Shown in pieces: positions 1 to 13,110 of a stretch of 64,000 nt of DNA (position 1 is its first letter; every line of letters starts with the position of its first letter). Source of the DNA: Branchiostoma floridae (taxonomy: Eukaryota > Chordata > Leptocardii > Amphioxiformes > Branchiostomatidae); the NCBI RefSeq assembly GCF_000003815.2, contig NC_049995.1:7005576-7069575 (forward strand), in the 5' to 3' direction. The notes under the pieces were generated by a model. The model did not search any database, was not told the origin of the DNA, and was given only the letters and a program-made list of their open reading frames with translations. The translations under genes and the position numbers were made by a program.

Positions 1-531
1 CTCAATACCCACCGCCTCTAATCTTTAGCCGTCCCTTCCGCCCCACATGTGTCTGAAAACACCATGCCCCACTCATCCCACCTCAGAACGCATTGCTCCA
101 TCCTGACCTGTCTGACGTCCTCTGCCGCGGCAAACCCACAAGTCCCCCCGGACCACACTAGTGTGGTGTTTTGCTCTGTAGTGTATCCACAAGCCCAATT
201 CGTTCTTGCGTGTGTGTGCCCACAAGACGCTTTGCGGTTAGTGCGGGTGCGGCCCTGTTTCTGTGAGCCTGTGTTCGTGTGTGTGTGTACATGAGCGTGT
301 GTTGGTGTGTGTGTTTATATGTGTCCGTCTGTGTGTGTGTGTGTGTGTGCGCGCGCGCGCGTGTGTGTGTGTGTGTGTGTGTGTGGCTGTATGGTGTATT
401 GGGGTATATCTATTGTCATGTATTGTGCCCGAGACAAAAATATATATATATCTCCGTTGTATTTGCTGAGACTACTGTATTTACTGTATCTAAGACGCAT
501 TTACTGGTTTTGTAAATGTAAAACTCTATAG
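1..531. other. 5' flank or intron of the nucleotidase gene, with a GT/GC dinucleotide run
   Basis: No coding exon is recognised here. Because the first visible nucleotidase exon (532) begins inside the protein, this stretch is probably intron. It holds an alternating purine-pyrimidine tract of GT repeats interrupted by a GC run at about 330-386, a sequence type able to form Z-DNA. The short open frames over the tract (cysteine-valine repeats) are microsatellite translations, not genes. Confidence 0.6.
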
Positions 532-3500
532 GTTAAGGAGATGCGTCATAACGATGACAACGTACTGCTGCTTGATGGAGGGGACCGGTTCCAAGGAACG
601 CCATGGTTTACGGAGTTTGACGGCCTCGCCTCCTCGCGATTTATGAACATACTGCAGTACAACGCCATGGTAGGTCTTCCTTCTTACAGTGTACGTTTAC
701 AAGGAATTACGTTTTTGTTAAGTTAAATGTTTGTAGCAGTTTTAGATTAGCTTCGCTAAGAAGGTGTAGATTAGTTAGTAATATACTATGGAATTTGATA
801 TCGACGAATTTTAAATGATTATATATTATAAGTTAGAAGAACACAGTTTCCTGTCAAGATGACTGACATCGACGCGGATAAAAGTATAGTGGGGTGCATT
901 TGAGAGGCCATTTATGCACAGCAAACGAATATGTTGAATTTAAGGGCATAATCTACAAAACAATTAAAAAATTTGGTGTTCTACTTCAATATTTTGACGC
1001 CCCTTTTAGAATAGAGCGACGCAGGGTCATGGGAAACTTCGAGTAGTGCAGCCGAATCATTCAGGCAGCTGACTTTATCGGTCACATCCATTAAAAAAAA
1101 TACACACAGTCTATCCAAACTTTTTAGAAAACCAATATTGTATATTTACACACAATAAAGCCCATCCAAATTGCCTTTACTTTAACCTCATATTCCCAAT
1201 TGCCTCTACGGACTTGAGGTTAGTAACTAGTTAACAGAATAACTTTTTAACACTAAACTGGTGTCACGCGAGGACGCGAGGGGCTGAGAGGAATATTTCG
1301 CACCTATTGTTCGTCGATTACTGACAGTTAGATGACGGCAATTCATTACAAAGGGCAAATTTGAGCTGGTCCCTTCAGATGCTGGTTATATAGAATAGAA
1401 GGACAGACTGAAGAATTGACAGACAACATGACTTGATTACATAAGGTATATATTTGAAAACTTATATTACTCCAATCGTTGTACACCGGGTTATCAGAGA
1501 CGTCTTTTTAACTTGGTAAAAGGTCAAAGTAGTGAGTTTTAGAAATACGTACTGTTTGTACTTGTCCTTTACTGCTGTGGTCCTATTTGTGAGATCTCCT
1601 GATAACTGTTTAGTGATCTAGTGATATAAGGTTAACGTTCTTGTGTCATCCATCTCATATTAGATATATTTGTGATTTAAAATTGTATTTAATGATTGTA
1701 TTTTAATGGTATAGTTAACGTTTCACTTAATGTATCAATTGATATGTATGTAATCATGTGTGGGCCACGACACCAGCAAAATTTAATCATCTTTGCTGCT
1801 TGTTGTGCCTCAGTTGGTAAGTTTATGATGATCCATGTAACATACATTCGCATAATTCCACCAGGTGTCATTATACCGCCACCTCAAAAAACGTTGTTAT
1901 AGAGGCCTTCTCAAGATTGTCTTCAACACCTAAATATCTGAATTGTATTACATTTAGGATATCTAACATTCGGTGTTCAAGGCAATCCTAGGAAGACCTC
2001 TATACAAACGTTTTTTGAGGTGACGGTATTATGACACCTGGTGGAATTATGATAGTCGATGTTAACTTGATGATCCATGTACACACTTATGTCTCACACT
2101 TTTTGAAGGCGCCTGGAAACCACGACTTTGACAACGGTGTTGAGGGTCTGGTTCCCTTCCTGAGAAACGTCACATTTCCGGTGGTGGCCTGCAACATCGA
2201 CACTTCGGGAGAACCAGAACTGCAGGGTCTGATCAGGCCATCCGTTGTGCTGGACATAGGTGGAGAGAAGGTCGGGATAGTTGGGTACATCCTTGTAAAT
2301 ACACCGGCTATTTCTCCAACAGGTCAGTACTGAACAATAAGCCACTTCATGGATCCAACTGCGCATGCACAGGTCAAAGGTGAAGGCACATGCTTGTATA
2401 ATAGGGACAAAACCGTTTTTTCTTATTGGACCGGTCCAGAAAAACCGGACCTGTAAAAATTTGGTTGATCGGATGTTGGACATGTTGGAAAATGAACAGA
2501 CTATGTCAGCAGGCGTTCACACGTAATTTCGGGGCCTACCGGTCGAGGAAAGCCACAAGATCGAAGTAGATTAGAGCCTATAGTCATTTCTAAAATTTTT
2601 ACAGTCAATCGTACAGAATCTTGTTAGTCTTGTAGGATTTTAAAACCTCAGTGGTAGTCGAATATTTCACAAACAGATTTCTTTGTTGCTATATGGACCA
2701 TTGTTTAAGTATCGTCTATTCACAAGTTCTCTCATACTGAATCAGGTCCAGGTTCAGGTCCGGACCTGGACCTGATCCTCTGGACCTGAACGTCGAACCG
2801 GACCTGGACCTAAATTTTCCGTACCGGTATTCACCCATATTGTGCATTTTTCCATATGTTATATGACCTCCGGATCCGTCCGTTGTATTGCAGTGTTCTA
2901 CGTGTATGCCTCAAGGGTCTGTGCCTTTGACCCACTCATGCGAAGTTGAATTTCTTAAAAGGTGTATATCATTCACCCTTTACACATCTTATACACACAC
3001 TTACTTTTTGTCACTTTATAACCCTTGTAGTGCTGCGCCCAACATATGTTGGGAAGCATATGTTAGTATTCTTTTCAATATGCTACTTTTTTGTTACTTT
3101 CCTTCCCTATAACGTTATACATCATTACAATGCTTAACTTAAGGTCTCTACTTTTTTTAACAATGTAGCATAGTGAAAACAGTACCCCTTCTTTTTACAT
3201 TTATAGTGAAAATTTGCCAGCACCACAAGGGTTTAAGGTTACAGTATCAAATAATCGTGGTTATAGCGACGAGCTGGAGGCAGAACTCCAGTTAAAAGAT
3301 ATAAGGGAGGTGTCTGGGAGACATACAATTTCATATTTGAAGTTATCTGATAATATTTTCAATCATTATTCTCTCTACCAAATATTTAAAGGTAACTTGG
3401 TGTTTCTGGAGGAAGTGGAATCGGTGCAAGCGGAAGTGACGAAACTACTGGGTCAAGGGGTCAACAAGATCATCGCACTGGGGCATGCTGGGTACTCAAA

Positions 3501-6500
3501 GGACCAGGAAGTGGCGCGAAGGGTGTCGGGAGTGGATGTTGTTGTGGGGGGCCACACCAACACTTTTCTGTATACCGGTAAAATCAGCAGAAGCTATCCC
3601 TGATGACTAATGAATCTTAAGCACAGTTTGATATATTATGGATTTTGCGGTTTTCAGTGCTGACAAGAGGGTTTCCAGTGCTGAAGCTGCCTCACCACTG
3701 GAAGTCCAGTGCTGACGACCACTTCAACACCCGTGTTCCAGTAGCCTCTACCAGGCTCCGTGGTTCGGTGGTCTAATTGCTAATCCACTGCGTTTTCCGC
3801 AGCAGCCTTAAACTTTGCTTTTCAATATTCAAAAGTGCGCTTGAAACATGTGTTTGAATGCATATCTACACTTGAACATGGCAATTTACAGAACCTTTGT
3901 GTGTAAATGCATCAAGCATGAAGCTTATAGTCGTGCAGCCTTGTGGTATTCAGAAAACAGTATAAATTTGCCTTAACGGACGCCTCTGTGCAAAATTCGT
4001 TCATAGATTTCTGCTCAAGCCCGTGCAATAAATCTAATTTTACATTAGACTACATCTGTAACTAAAGTTGATAAACACCACAGATCGACTACAGATGTGC
4101 AATAGTCACAAGTACTAAAAATCAAGCTAAAATTTCACATCATACCTTTTAGTAACAGATATAAACTTGTATTTCTCTAATTTTTTACCTATGCTAGGTA
4201 TACTGCCATCGTCAGAAGTGCCCTTAGGTCCCTACCCGCTGATTATCGACTCCGAGGTGGACCTCGGTCGGCAGGTACCCGTAGTACAGGCCTACGCCTA
4301 CGGCAAATACCTCGGTCACCTCCGCTTGACGTTTGACAGCGACGGGGACCTTGTCAGGTGGAGCGGTAACCCCATTCTCCTAGACAACTCCGTACATAAG
4401 GGTGAGCGATATTACGTCATGGATATATAATATTATGTACTAATGTGTGTACGCTAAGGTGTGAAACACTAGAGGCGAGTAGAACATTTTTTACCCCATT
4501 GCAAGCTCGCTCCCCGGATTCGAACCCGCGACCTATCGCAACGGACCTGGGCAGCCCCAAAATCAAGCACGCTACCGATTTTGCCACAAAAGCCAATAGC
4601 CCTTTTGGCAGGGACAGTAGGAGGTGCTTGAACCCCACTGTTACTCTAAGATATATTTTAAATCACATATTTTCTTTCTTATTGACGAAGATCCTGAAGT
4701 GCTGGAGGTGGTCACAGATCTGAAGGAAAACTTAAACCACACCAAGGAAGTGATCGGCAGAAGCAATGTTTTTCTCCAAGGAGTTTATGAAACCTGCACA
4801 GTGGTGAGATATAGTTTTTCCTTTGATCCATTACATTCTTCTATAAAGATTTTCATAATTCCAACAGCCTATCCGTGTCAAAATGTTTGAATAGTAGACA
4901 ATGAATCAAAGCAAAAGGCCCTTCGGACATAAACAAAACATGTAACGTTATGACATATTGAACCAAGAACCTCAGTCTTTACTTAGATTCTTCTGGGAGT
5001 AATTTGAAATACAGTACTTAAAGAAACATACAAGGTATGAAAGACAGAACAATAAGGCTAATTTATCAAAGCTGTATCGTGCAAGCGAGGTTTGAGTGTA
5101 GATTCACGCATTAATATTTTTACTTTCGAAGTGCGTTGTTTCCAGTTTACTTTGCTTAAGCCAGACGTCTATAAGTAAGCAAGTCAGCAAAATTTGGGCT
5201 TATTTTCAGAGTGTTTAAATCAAACCCTAAATTTGAGTGGTTGACGTGGGAAGGTTGAAAGTTCGAGTCCTGGTTGTCCTTGCCCCCCTATTTTCTGCGC
5301 TCGCTGATGTAAAGTTTCACATTTATAGCACAGGCAGGACGATTTTGCTTGAAGGTCTCATTGATGGGTTTTTTCTGCCCATAGACTTTTATGTTATAAA
5401 ACGTGTATTACATGGGGGCGTTCATAATGAACTTACTTGAAATATATTGATATCATTCATTCTTTTTTCATCATATCACACATTTACCCTTCATCATGTA
5501 AAAAAAATCACGATAACCTGTAGACATAAGTCTTTTTTTATGACAATTACAAAATACAGTTAGCCAAGCACCGCAACAGGAACATTTCAGCTGCCAAAAG
5601 AAAGCCGCACAACTTAGAACCCAGGACTGTGTACCTCCGACCTAGCGCGCGGCTGCCAAACTTTACTTGCTTATCTCTTCAGTTACAAACAAACTTTCAC
5701 CATGGCAATTTAAATTTTGAGATCAGTTCGACTGGCTAAAAGGGAATTTAAAAGCACGCGTCCATGCAGCCGTTTCTTTTTTTCGGCTCGGATCTCTTTT
5801 AGTGTGCCCACTCGGAGTAATTAATGCATCAATGAGACTTGAAAGTGTAACTGTAGCAATCATGCTGAAGCAAAGAAAAACTGAACTGTACTTTAATACA
5901 CAAAAATTTGACATTAGTATTTTGTGACGTCACGTTATGTAGATAAAACACGCGCGTAAGGCCAACAGCATCAGGGCTCTATGTCATTTCTAAACAGAGA
6001 CCCGGGGGGGGGGGGGTCACCATAAAATTCCTGCAACATATGCTTAGCCGCTCATTACGTATTCTACCTACATTACGTGACGTCACGGAAGCAATGGGTT
6101 ACTCATTTTGCTAACTTCAGGACAGACTTGAGTTTAAATTTTTGTCTAATTTTTGTGAAGGAAAATACAGATGAACGTTGCCTCAAGAAAGACTTTGGTC
6201 ATCTTAAACATTATGATGAATGCTTTAATTTGCTAATTGAATACCCGAAAGATGGAGTGTAACATGGGCAACCTAATCACGGATGCAATGGTGCACCAGA
6301 ACATCAAGTTCCCGGATGAACTCTACTGGAACGACGTCGCCATAGGAATATACAATAGCGACAGTATCCGAGCGTCAATGAGGAAGGGTGATTATTTACA
6401 GTCTTATGCTGTGTTTTGTATATTTTGATTCTGCTCGTTTCATAAACCTAGACAATGTCCCTTATACGTGCAAGAAAATTGGACAATCTGCAAATAGACT

Positions 6501-9500
6501 TAAACAGCATGCCATATGTTGTATGAGATGCTATGTGAAGTGATTAAAGTTTAACTTTGTCAGGTTGTTGTTGTTGTTGTTGTGTGTGTGCATTATAAGT
6601 TATACGTGTATGTGTGTTAGAGAGAGAGAGAGAGAGAAAGAAAGAGAGAGAGAGAGCATTGTGCTTCATAAAGGTTTACGTGTTGTAGGATATCTGTGTT
6701 TTAGTTTTCTGTGTGCAAGCGTATCCGTATCTTTGCACCCACGTGTAAACCTTAGGTCACATTTCCAAACCGGGGCCCGGCCGGGCAGCTTTAGGAAGCA
6801 AAAAGAATGATATAAAAGACACCAAAATACATGAAATGTCAAAATAAGGTTCATAGGCATGATTTGTTTATATTTCTAGGTATACACTTTAATTTTTCGT
6901 TTCTTAGATCATCCCGGCCTGGCCCCAGCAGTTATCGCTAAAAAAACTAACGGTTTAATTTCGTTTTGTTGCATTTCATACTAATAATAACTTACCACCT
7001 CCTTGAAACATAAACACTGTGTATGATTTCTTTTACATTGTAAAGGTCTTATTGATGTGGAATCAGTACTGTTCACCCTGCCGTTCGGCAACACCTTTGA
7101 CATCGTGGAACTGAGGGGTGAACACCTGTATGAAGTGTTCGAATACTCAGGGTCAATGTGGTCCTCGGGAGAATTCTTGCAAGTGTCAGGTGGGTTTAAC
7201 GTTTTTCATATTTGATATTTGATGTGTTTTTTTTTCTACACCAATTTTTCTCATCGTCATAATTATTCATTTTAGTGCGGCGGTTTTTCCAAGCTGCACG
7301 TATGCAGTTATAGATTAGTGGTGTTATATTCTCTTTTGTTTCATAAAACCATGGACTGCTACTCTTCACATTGATAGTTTTTTCTGCAAAATAACAATTA
7401 CGTACTAAGCCACGGAATGGATTTTAGAATCAGTCAGAAGTTTCACATAGCATCTATCTAGTTTTTTGAGTAACTTTTCTTCGTATCTTATTACATGGGT
7501 GTCCTATTATGTTTTAGATTCATGTATTTAGCTCGAATCTTTATTTGTGTAGGTATCATAGTTTACAGCTAAATCTAAATTGTACTTTTATACACACATA
7601 TTTTTGACCACTCTACCTTTGGACAAGTGTTCATCAAGGAATAGACCATCCAAAGCACCTGTGACGTTACTTTATGCATTAGTATAAATGCCGTTGTGGC
7701 CATGAGCTGTAGGTCCATTTGTTTATATAAGTTTAAATTTACCTGGTCGTTGATGCCAATGATGGTCTTGCTGTTTGAATCAAAAGTTCTTAGTATATTG
7801 GAAGCGTGAATGTAAGTTCATCTGTAACGGTATATAGTAGAGTAGATTCATCCCTCAAGCTACCGTGACATCTTGCACACTGCAGTCGTCCCTCAGAAAG
7901 ACATCTGGAGCCGCATAGTTCAAGTTTTGAACTTTTATTCAGCCTGTCGGCCAAACTAGTTTCGCTATGTACAGCTTCTTCAGTGGCTAGAGGCTAAATG
8001 ACACAAGTACAGTGAAGTTTGCACTTATATACCTTTCCAGTGCATTCTGCCCTGGTACATATTGCACCTTAGATCCTAGGGGCAGGTTGCCCTGACCTTA
8101 AGTGACCTATGACCTATGACTTCATCTGTAACGGTAGTTAACATTATGTTACAATTCTAAGACTTTACATCCGTTCGCAAAATAAAACGCTTACCAGCAA
8201 GCTTTCGATCAGTCCTCTGGTCTTTCTCAAGTTGACATGACCCAACATCTAAGTCACACGTCCGGAACGGAAGTGTGACGTCAGCAAAAGGTCAAAGGTG
8301 CTTGGCAGTCGGTATCGGCCCCCGTCTTTGATGATGTGGCACTTCTGTTCCGGACGTGCGACTTAGGTGTTGGATCAATTCAAATTGAGGACTGATCGAA
8401 AGCTTGTTGGTAAGCGCCTTATTTTGTGCACGTATATAAAGTCTTAAAAATGGAACATTATATTGGAAGCGTATACAGCATTTGTGGCCAAAGGCATAAT
8501 GACTGACGAGCCTCTTACCACAAACCACAGGAATACTGGTTGAGTACGACCTGAGCAAACCAAAAGGAAACAGAGTAGTGTCTCTAGAGGCCCGGTGTAC
8601 CGCCTGTGATGTTCCGGAATTCATGCCCGTGCAGACGGATTCTATCTACAAGGTAAAAAAAAAGTAGTGATATCCATAGCCTATCAAATACTACCTACAT
8701 TGCAGACAAGTACAAGAAACAAACTATCAAATTTCCTAAATATTTCTGTAGCAAGATTTTGGAGGTGTATAGAAAGGATATGTCAGATTTAAGTTGTTTT
8801 TTTGTTACCTTCGTCAAGAAGGTTATGCTTACAAGAGCGCTTATAGAAAAACAACATGTATGTAATATGTAAGTTTGTATGTGTCTCTGTTTAGCAGTAT
8901 AGATAGTTTATTTGCAAGTTCATGTCCGTAGGCTGATTATCAGCACATGCATGGTGATAGGGAATATGCATGTAACAGTAAACTGTGATAAATATTATCA
9001 TACAAAGAGACTACTGGAAAACTAGTTGACTTTTCATCAGCATAACTTAATAATCTAAATTTAGATTGGCATTCAATTCTGTATATGGTAAGGGGTTGCT
9101 TTTTTTAAAAGAAATTGATATATTTCGAGTTCCTTTAAGGTTTGACTTTTATATCTTCAATTTAAATTGCAGTTTCTTAAATTAAAGTTTCGTTATGTTG
9201 TAGAAAGCTAGTGTTCTTTGAATACTTTACCAAAAGTCTGAGCCCTCATTATTTCCACTCCGCGTACCGTAGGTACGCTAGGGAGTGAAAATATTGTGTT
9301 CGTATTGTTTCTTCTTTCTGTCTTTCTTCTTCTTTCTTTCTCCTGTCGCGATCGTAAATGTGATTCCTCTCCGTTACATACGTTATTGAATTTACGTTGG
9401 GAGTTTCGATTTTTTTTCCAGATAATTCTGCCATCCCACCTTGCAAACGGCGAAAGAGGGTACAGTATGATATCAGACAACAAACTCAGCCACCATATAC

Positions 9501-10603
9501 CAGGTTAGCCCATTTGGCTTTATTTTCTTTTTTAAATCAAGTGATCTAAAATATTTAAAGTGTTTCTGGCACCAAAAAAATCAAAGTGCAACATTTGTCT
9601 GATTATAATCATTAATAAAAGATATACTCACATATCATAGACATTTGCACTACTAAAAAGTATTCTATTTATTGAACATTAATTCTTCAAACATTGAATT
9701 ACCATTTTCTTAATGCAGCTGCCAGGTAATTAAATCAAACGATGATTACTTATTCGATTTGATGTTTGATTATGGATAATTTTACCTTCAATGTCATCAG
9801 AAGAGTTTATATTTAGTCCAGAAGTCTGTGTTCTTTGAATGATGTTATTATCATTGAAGTAAACAAATGATTGTTGTATTCTAATGCCATTAACACTTAA
9901 GCTGAAAACGTGGACGTAAAAACTGAAATGCATCAACATCATATTGTAATAATAACTATACATAATACAAGGGCACGGCATTTATAAACTGTACAAGGGA
10001 GTAGAATATTTACTACACACAGGTCTGGAAACCGATAAAAAAATATATTTTTTTATTTGCTTTACCGTGACACTAGATAATTATTAACAAAGAAATAATG
10101 AATTTTTTCTGATATTTCTTTAAAGTTAGACCACTGAAAAGAAGTGGGTCAGTGACACTCGTACAGCTTGCAAAAATTGCTGACAAAATGCTTGTCCTAT
10201 TTCATCGAAAGGTCCGTGCAACATGTAACATGAACCCACGTAAATGTGATATTTGTCCCTTTCTTGCGAACCCTGCTATCCATCCAACCTCCTTACTTTG
10301 GTTTCACTAGATAGGCGAAATACTGGGTCCTTGTAGATTATAACTCTTAGGCTACCTTTTACGCGAGCATGTGCAGTTGGACGGGTAAATGCATCCAATA
10401 ATTTTTCCTTAATTTCAACAGCTTTGCTGGACTCGGACATGTTGATTGGATACATCCGGGCGACCTCACCCATCACTACTGGGGTGGAGCGGCGCATCAC
10501 ATTCACTGAAGAAGCGCCGCCTTGCACATCCGGTGGAACAGCAGCTCTTGTTTTCAATTTGGGTTTCATTCTGTGTGTCCTCTTTCGCAGAGTGTTCTTG
10601 TAG
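532..10603 (+). CDS. NT5E-like: ecto-5'-nucleotidase (CD73-like), ten visible coding exons, N-terminal exon(s) missing
   Basis: Exons are 532-669, 2109-2322, 3392-3577, 4198-4401, 4691-4803, 6252-6387, 7046-7189, 8531-8652, 9422-9503 and 10422-10603. Every boundary has AG/GT and the phases join into 506 codons plus a stop. The family hydrolyses nucleoside 5'-monophosphates outside the cell and is usually GPI-anchored. Metal-site motifs are present in order: LLLDGGD (exon 1), GNHDFDNG (exon 2), ALGHAG and VVVGGHTN (exon 3). ECNMGNLITDAM and LPFGNTFD belong to the C-terminal domain. The last exon ends in a hydrophobic stretch (ALVFNLGFILCVLF) after a short Thr/Gly-rich linker, as in a GPI signal. 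The signal peptide and first metal-binding motif must lie upstream of the window. Several nucleotide-pocket residues differ from the mammalian enzyme (see findings). A candidate AATAAA lies near 10936. Introns contain a MITE hairpin (1852-2050), a tRNA-like SINE and a 265-bp foldback. Confidence 0.93.
1852..2050. mobile_element. inverted-repeat (MITE-like) element in nucleotidase intron 1
   Basis: Arms of about 55-60 bp face each other: one begins CATAATTCCACCAGGTGTCA near 1852 and its near-complement ends at about 2050, each reaching a shared CACCTCAAAAAACGTT segment. The roughly 85-bp centre is unique. A direct repeat, GATGATCCATGTA, occurs outside both arms (about 1828 and 2070). No open reading frame of note, so non-autonomous. 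Confidence 0.65.
2740..2815. repeat. GGTCCGGACCT-type palindromic simple repeat
   Basis: Alternating copies of GGTCCAGG, TCAGGTCC and GGACCTGGACCT make a short self-complementary stretch inside intron 2 of the nucleotidase gene. The same words occur in the MITE at 31090-31520, so this is probably a fragment of that family. Confidence 0.45.
4495..4646 (-). mobile_element. tRNA-derived SINE fragment
   Basis: On the minus strand the sequence carries a pol III B box matching the consensus (GGTTCGAATCC at about 4514-4524) with an A-box-like TGGCAAAATCGGTAGCG about 60 bases before it. It starts with GTAACAGTGGGGTTCAAGC, the same head seen at 63973-63995, which indicates a dispersed family. It sits in the intron between nucleotidase exons 4 and 5 in antisense orientation. 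Confidence 0.65.
6003..6016. repeat. poly(G) run
   Basis: A run of about 13 G residues in intron 5 of the nucleotidase gene; length is likely variable and hard to sequence. Confidence 0.8.
6617..6656. repeat. (GA)n microsatellite
   Basis: An interrupted GA run in nucleotidase intron 6. The frame that reads Arg-Glu repeats across it is not a gene. Confidence 0.85.
8172..8437. mobile_element. foldback element, about 265 bp, in nucleotidase intron 7
   Basis: The two ends are inverted copies (for example CAGCAAGCTTTCGATCAGTC at the left against the complement of GACTGATCGAAAGCTTGTTG at the right), and the inverted symmetry continues inward through CACACGTCCGGAACGGAAGTG against CACTTCTGTTCCGGACGTGC. 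Most of the element could fold into one long hairpin. No coding capacity is seen. A different repeat-like stretch precedes it (7916-8115). Confidence 0.65.
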
Positions 10604-10812
10604 AAAAGTTACATGTTCTAATTTTTCATTGTAATCAAGACTGTAGTAACAAATTAACCTGATGTATTCAGTAGTTCAGGGTGTTCTGCAAAAACCACAT
10701 TCTCTCTCATGTACATACACACACATAACTCTCATAAACAGACGCACAAACGCAAACACGTCAAAAAATACACATGTACAATCGCACACAGACACACACA
10801 CAAACACACACA

Positions 10813-10845
<33 letters not shown>

Positions 10846-11084
10846 GCGCGCGCTTTTTGGCACTATATTTCGATATCCCTGTACTTTTTTGTCCTTTTGT
10901 TTTTACTTGAATGATGTTAGATTCCTGTGATTTGAATAAAAGATCTTGGTTACATTTTAATTAAAGATTAGAGTATCACAAAATAAGCTATTTTCTATTT
11001 CTTGGGGGTATAATTAATGTACAACTTAAACCAAAATAAAACACACAAACACATTACGTCAGAACTACAACTGCAATCTTATTA
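10604..11084. other. 3' flank of the nucleotidase gene with a CA microsatellite
   Basis: Holds the probable 3' UTR, a (CA)n tract at about 10789-10852 ending in CGCGCG, and an AATAAA hexamer near 10936 that could be the poly(A) signal. No further coding sequence is seen. Confidence 0.5.
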
Positions 11085-11660
11085 CGAGGGGCGTGCAATT
11101 AGTAATGGTCCTGACCCATTTCCCATAGCAGGAGATTAATGAAACTTGGCACAGTTATTAGTCTTTCTCTTCATAGGAATCACCCAGAGTTATGCATTTC
11201 TCCCATCGTTTGATGCAGCTCTGGACACCGATTTTGTAGGACACCCCAGGTTGGTCCTCCAACTGATGCCTCATCAATGGCACAAGAGGGACGACCAGGT
11301 CTGGGAGCTGTTTCCACAGACTTCCAGCCACGTTTGAATTCAGGATGCCAGCGTTTTACAAGGTCATATGATGGGGCATCATCACCATAAGTTTCATTTA
11401 TTTCATCAAAAGTCTTCTTTGGTGTGCGTCCTTTCAAATACAAAAACCGGATCACTGCGCGACACTCAACTGGTTCCATTTCACACCTGGTCCATTTCGC
11501 ACCTGACTAAGTTCAAACACCAGTAAATCAGAAACCACAATTAGTTCAGAGCTGTCTTGCAACATAAGCCATAGAGATATGAATTATTACACATACAAAA
11601 TTTCATTTAGATCAGACAACTGGAAGTGGGTCAGGACCATTACTTATTGCACGTCCCTCG
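11085..11660 (-). mobile_element. internally deleted mariner (Tc1/mariner) element with 34-bp terminal inverted repeats
   Basis: Terminal inverted repeats at 11085-11118 and 11627-11660 differ at only a few positions and share AGTAATGGTCCTGACCCA. Both ends are flanked by TA, the target of this superfamily. The minus strand (11180-11479) encodes the helix-turn-helix N-terminus of a mariner transposase (VECRAVIRFLYLKGRTPKK, then PRPGRPSCAIDEA). It then jumps directly to the last part of a transposase, readable only in another frame (SCIKRWEKCITLGDSYE). The catalytic DDD core is absent, so the copy is non-autonomous. It lies in the 3' flank of the nucleotidase gene. Confidence 0.88.
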
Positions 11661-12815
11661 TACAACGAAGTTGACATGACATGAAATTGTGTATTTCCAG
11701 AAGACGCGTATCACTCAATTAAAGATATACTGCTTTCATTTATCTTTATGAAACTTGACAGTGGAATTTTTGTGGGCAACAGATCTGGGTTACTTACTTT
11801 GCCAATGTTGTACATAGATGTATTGCTTGAAGTTAATGAACAAACATTTGATAACGATGATTTGCCATTTTCGTTGTCTCAACTTTAAAAGTTTTACACC
11901 GACAAGATGAAATCAAATCGCTTTTCATTTGCTGTCCATGTAGCTGAAGTTCTGCTACATATCTAATCTAGCAACATAAAATTAATTGAATAGATGGCAT
12001 TTCAGCTCTTTGTAATCCAATGTATTGTCTTCCCTTCTCTTAGATATCCCTTTGCACATATTTCCTTGGAACTTTTATAGATTAAAAATCGACTATTCAC
12101 ATCGTGATTATCTGTTGTTAAGAAGGAGGACTAGATTGGGGAATTGGGGAATTCTTGTATCTGTCCGTTCTGCACTTTACAGTTTTGAACTTCTTCGATG
12201 AAGTCTGGTTTACTGATGAAGTCTTGAAGTCAAATCAAGAAGTACCGGAGTCCCTCTTCACAAGTCTTGGAGCCAAGAAATGCCATCGACTGAAGAAACA
12301 AAAGTAGTGTTGCCAAGAATGGCCAACCAGCATCGCCATAGTGTGTAAAGATGCAAACACACGCTCTCATTCACTTGAGGAAAAGACATTGAACCCCAAT
12401 TTACCAAGTTCAGGAAAAATGACATCCGATGCTTTTTTTATCATCTGCTTCTCAGCTAGCCAAAACAAACGTTAAAGTTTTGATAACTAATCCAAATACA
12501 ACTTCTGCATTTTCCTCCTGAAATCCATATCGATTTTTACTCAGTACATTTCAACAACGACAGAAATGCATGGCCAGAGGATAGCAGACACAAACGACTG
12601 CGACATAACGATATTTTTGGTCATGTATTTCATTTAATATAAGTGTCGTAGTCAGACCCAGAACTACAAACAAACGTGTGAGACCCAGAATTGCAAACAT
12701 GCTTAGAATCATGCACACACGCAGACAGGTGAAAATTTAATCTTACTACGGGAGTTAAAGCCTCTTGACCTAAATACCTGTCTTCAGCAATATTCGCAAC
12801 ATTACCGGTATAAGG
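11661..12815. other. intergenic, nothing recognised
   Basis: AT-rich sequence without recognisable coding, RNA or repeat structure. Confidence 0.5.
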
Positions 12816-13110
12816 CCTGTCCGAAACTTTTCCAATTCTCTTCGGTTATGTAGACCAATCCGGGAGGTTTCTGCCAATATGTATCTATCCTTAACACTTG
12901 ATAAGTATACGCTGCATTTTAGCATGATACCTGTCTGAAACTTTTCTTACACCGGCCTTAGGTTATGTAGACCAATCCAGGAGGATTCTGCCCTAAATAC
13001 TTGATAGGTATGCGCAGCATTAATTTCTTGTTTGATACCTGTCAGAAACATTTCTAACACCCGTAGGTTATGTAGACCAATCCGGGATGTTTCTGTTATT
13101 CTGTAAAAAG
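12815..13110. repeat. three diverged tandem units of about 115 bp
   Basis: The word GGTTATGTAGACCAATCC followed by GGGAGGTTTCTG-type sequence recurs at about 12844, 12961 and 13067, each preceded by a diverged CCTGTCTGAAAC segment. The units have diverged by substitutions and indels. Confidence 0.75.

Noticed and set aside
10276..10569. 97-codon minus-strand frame
   Set aside because: Antisense shadow of the terminal nucleotidase exon, which joins the upstream exons in phase on the plus strand.
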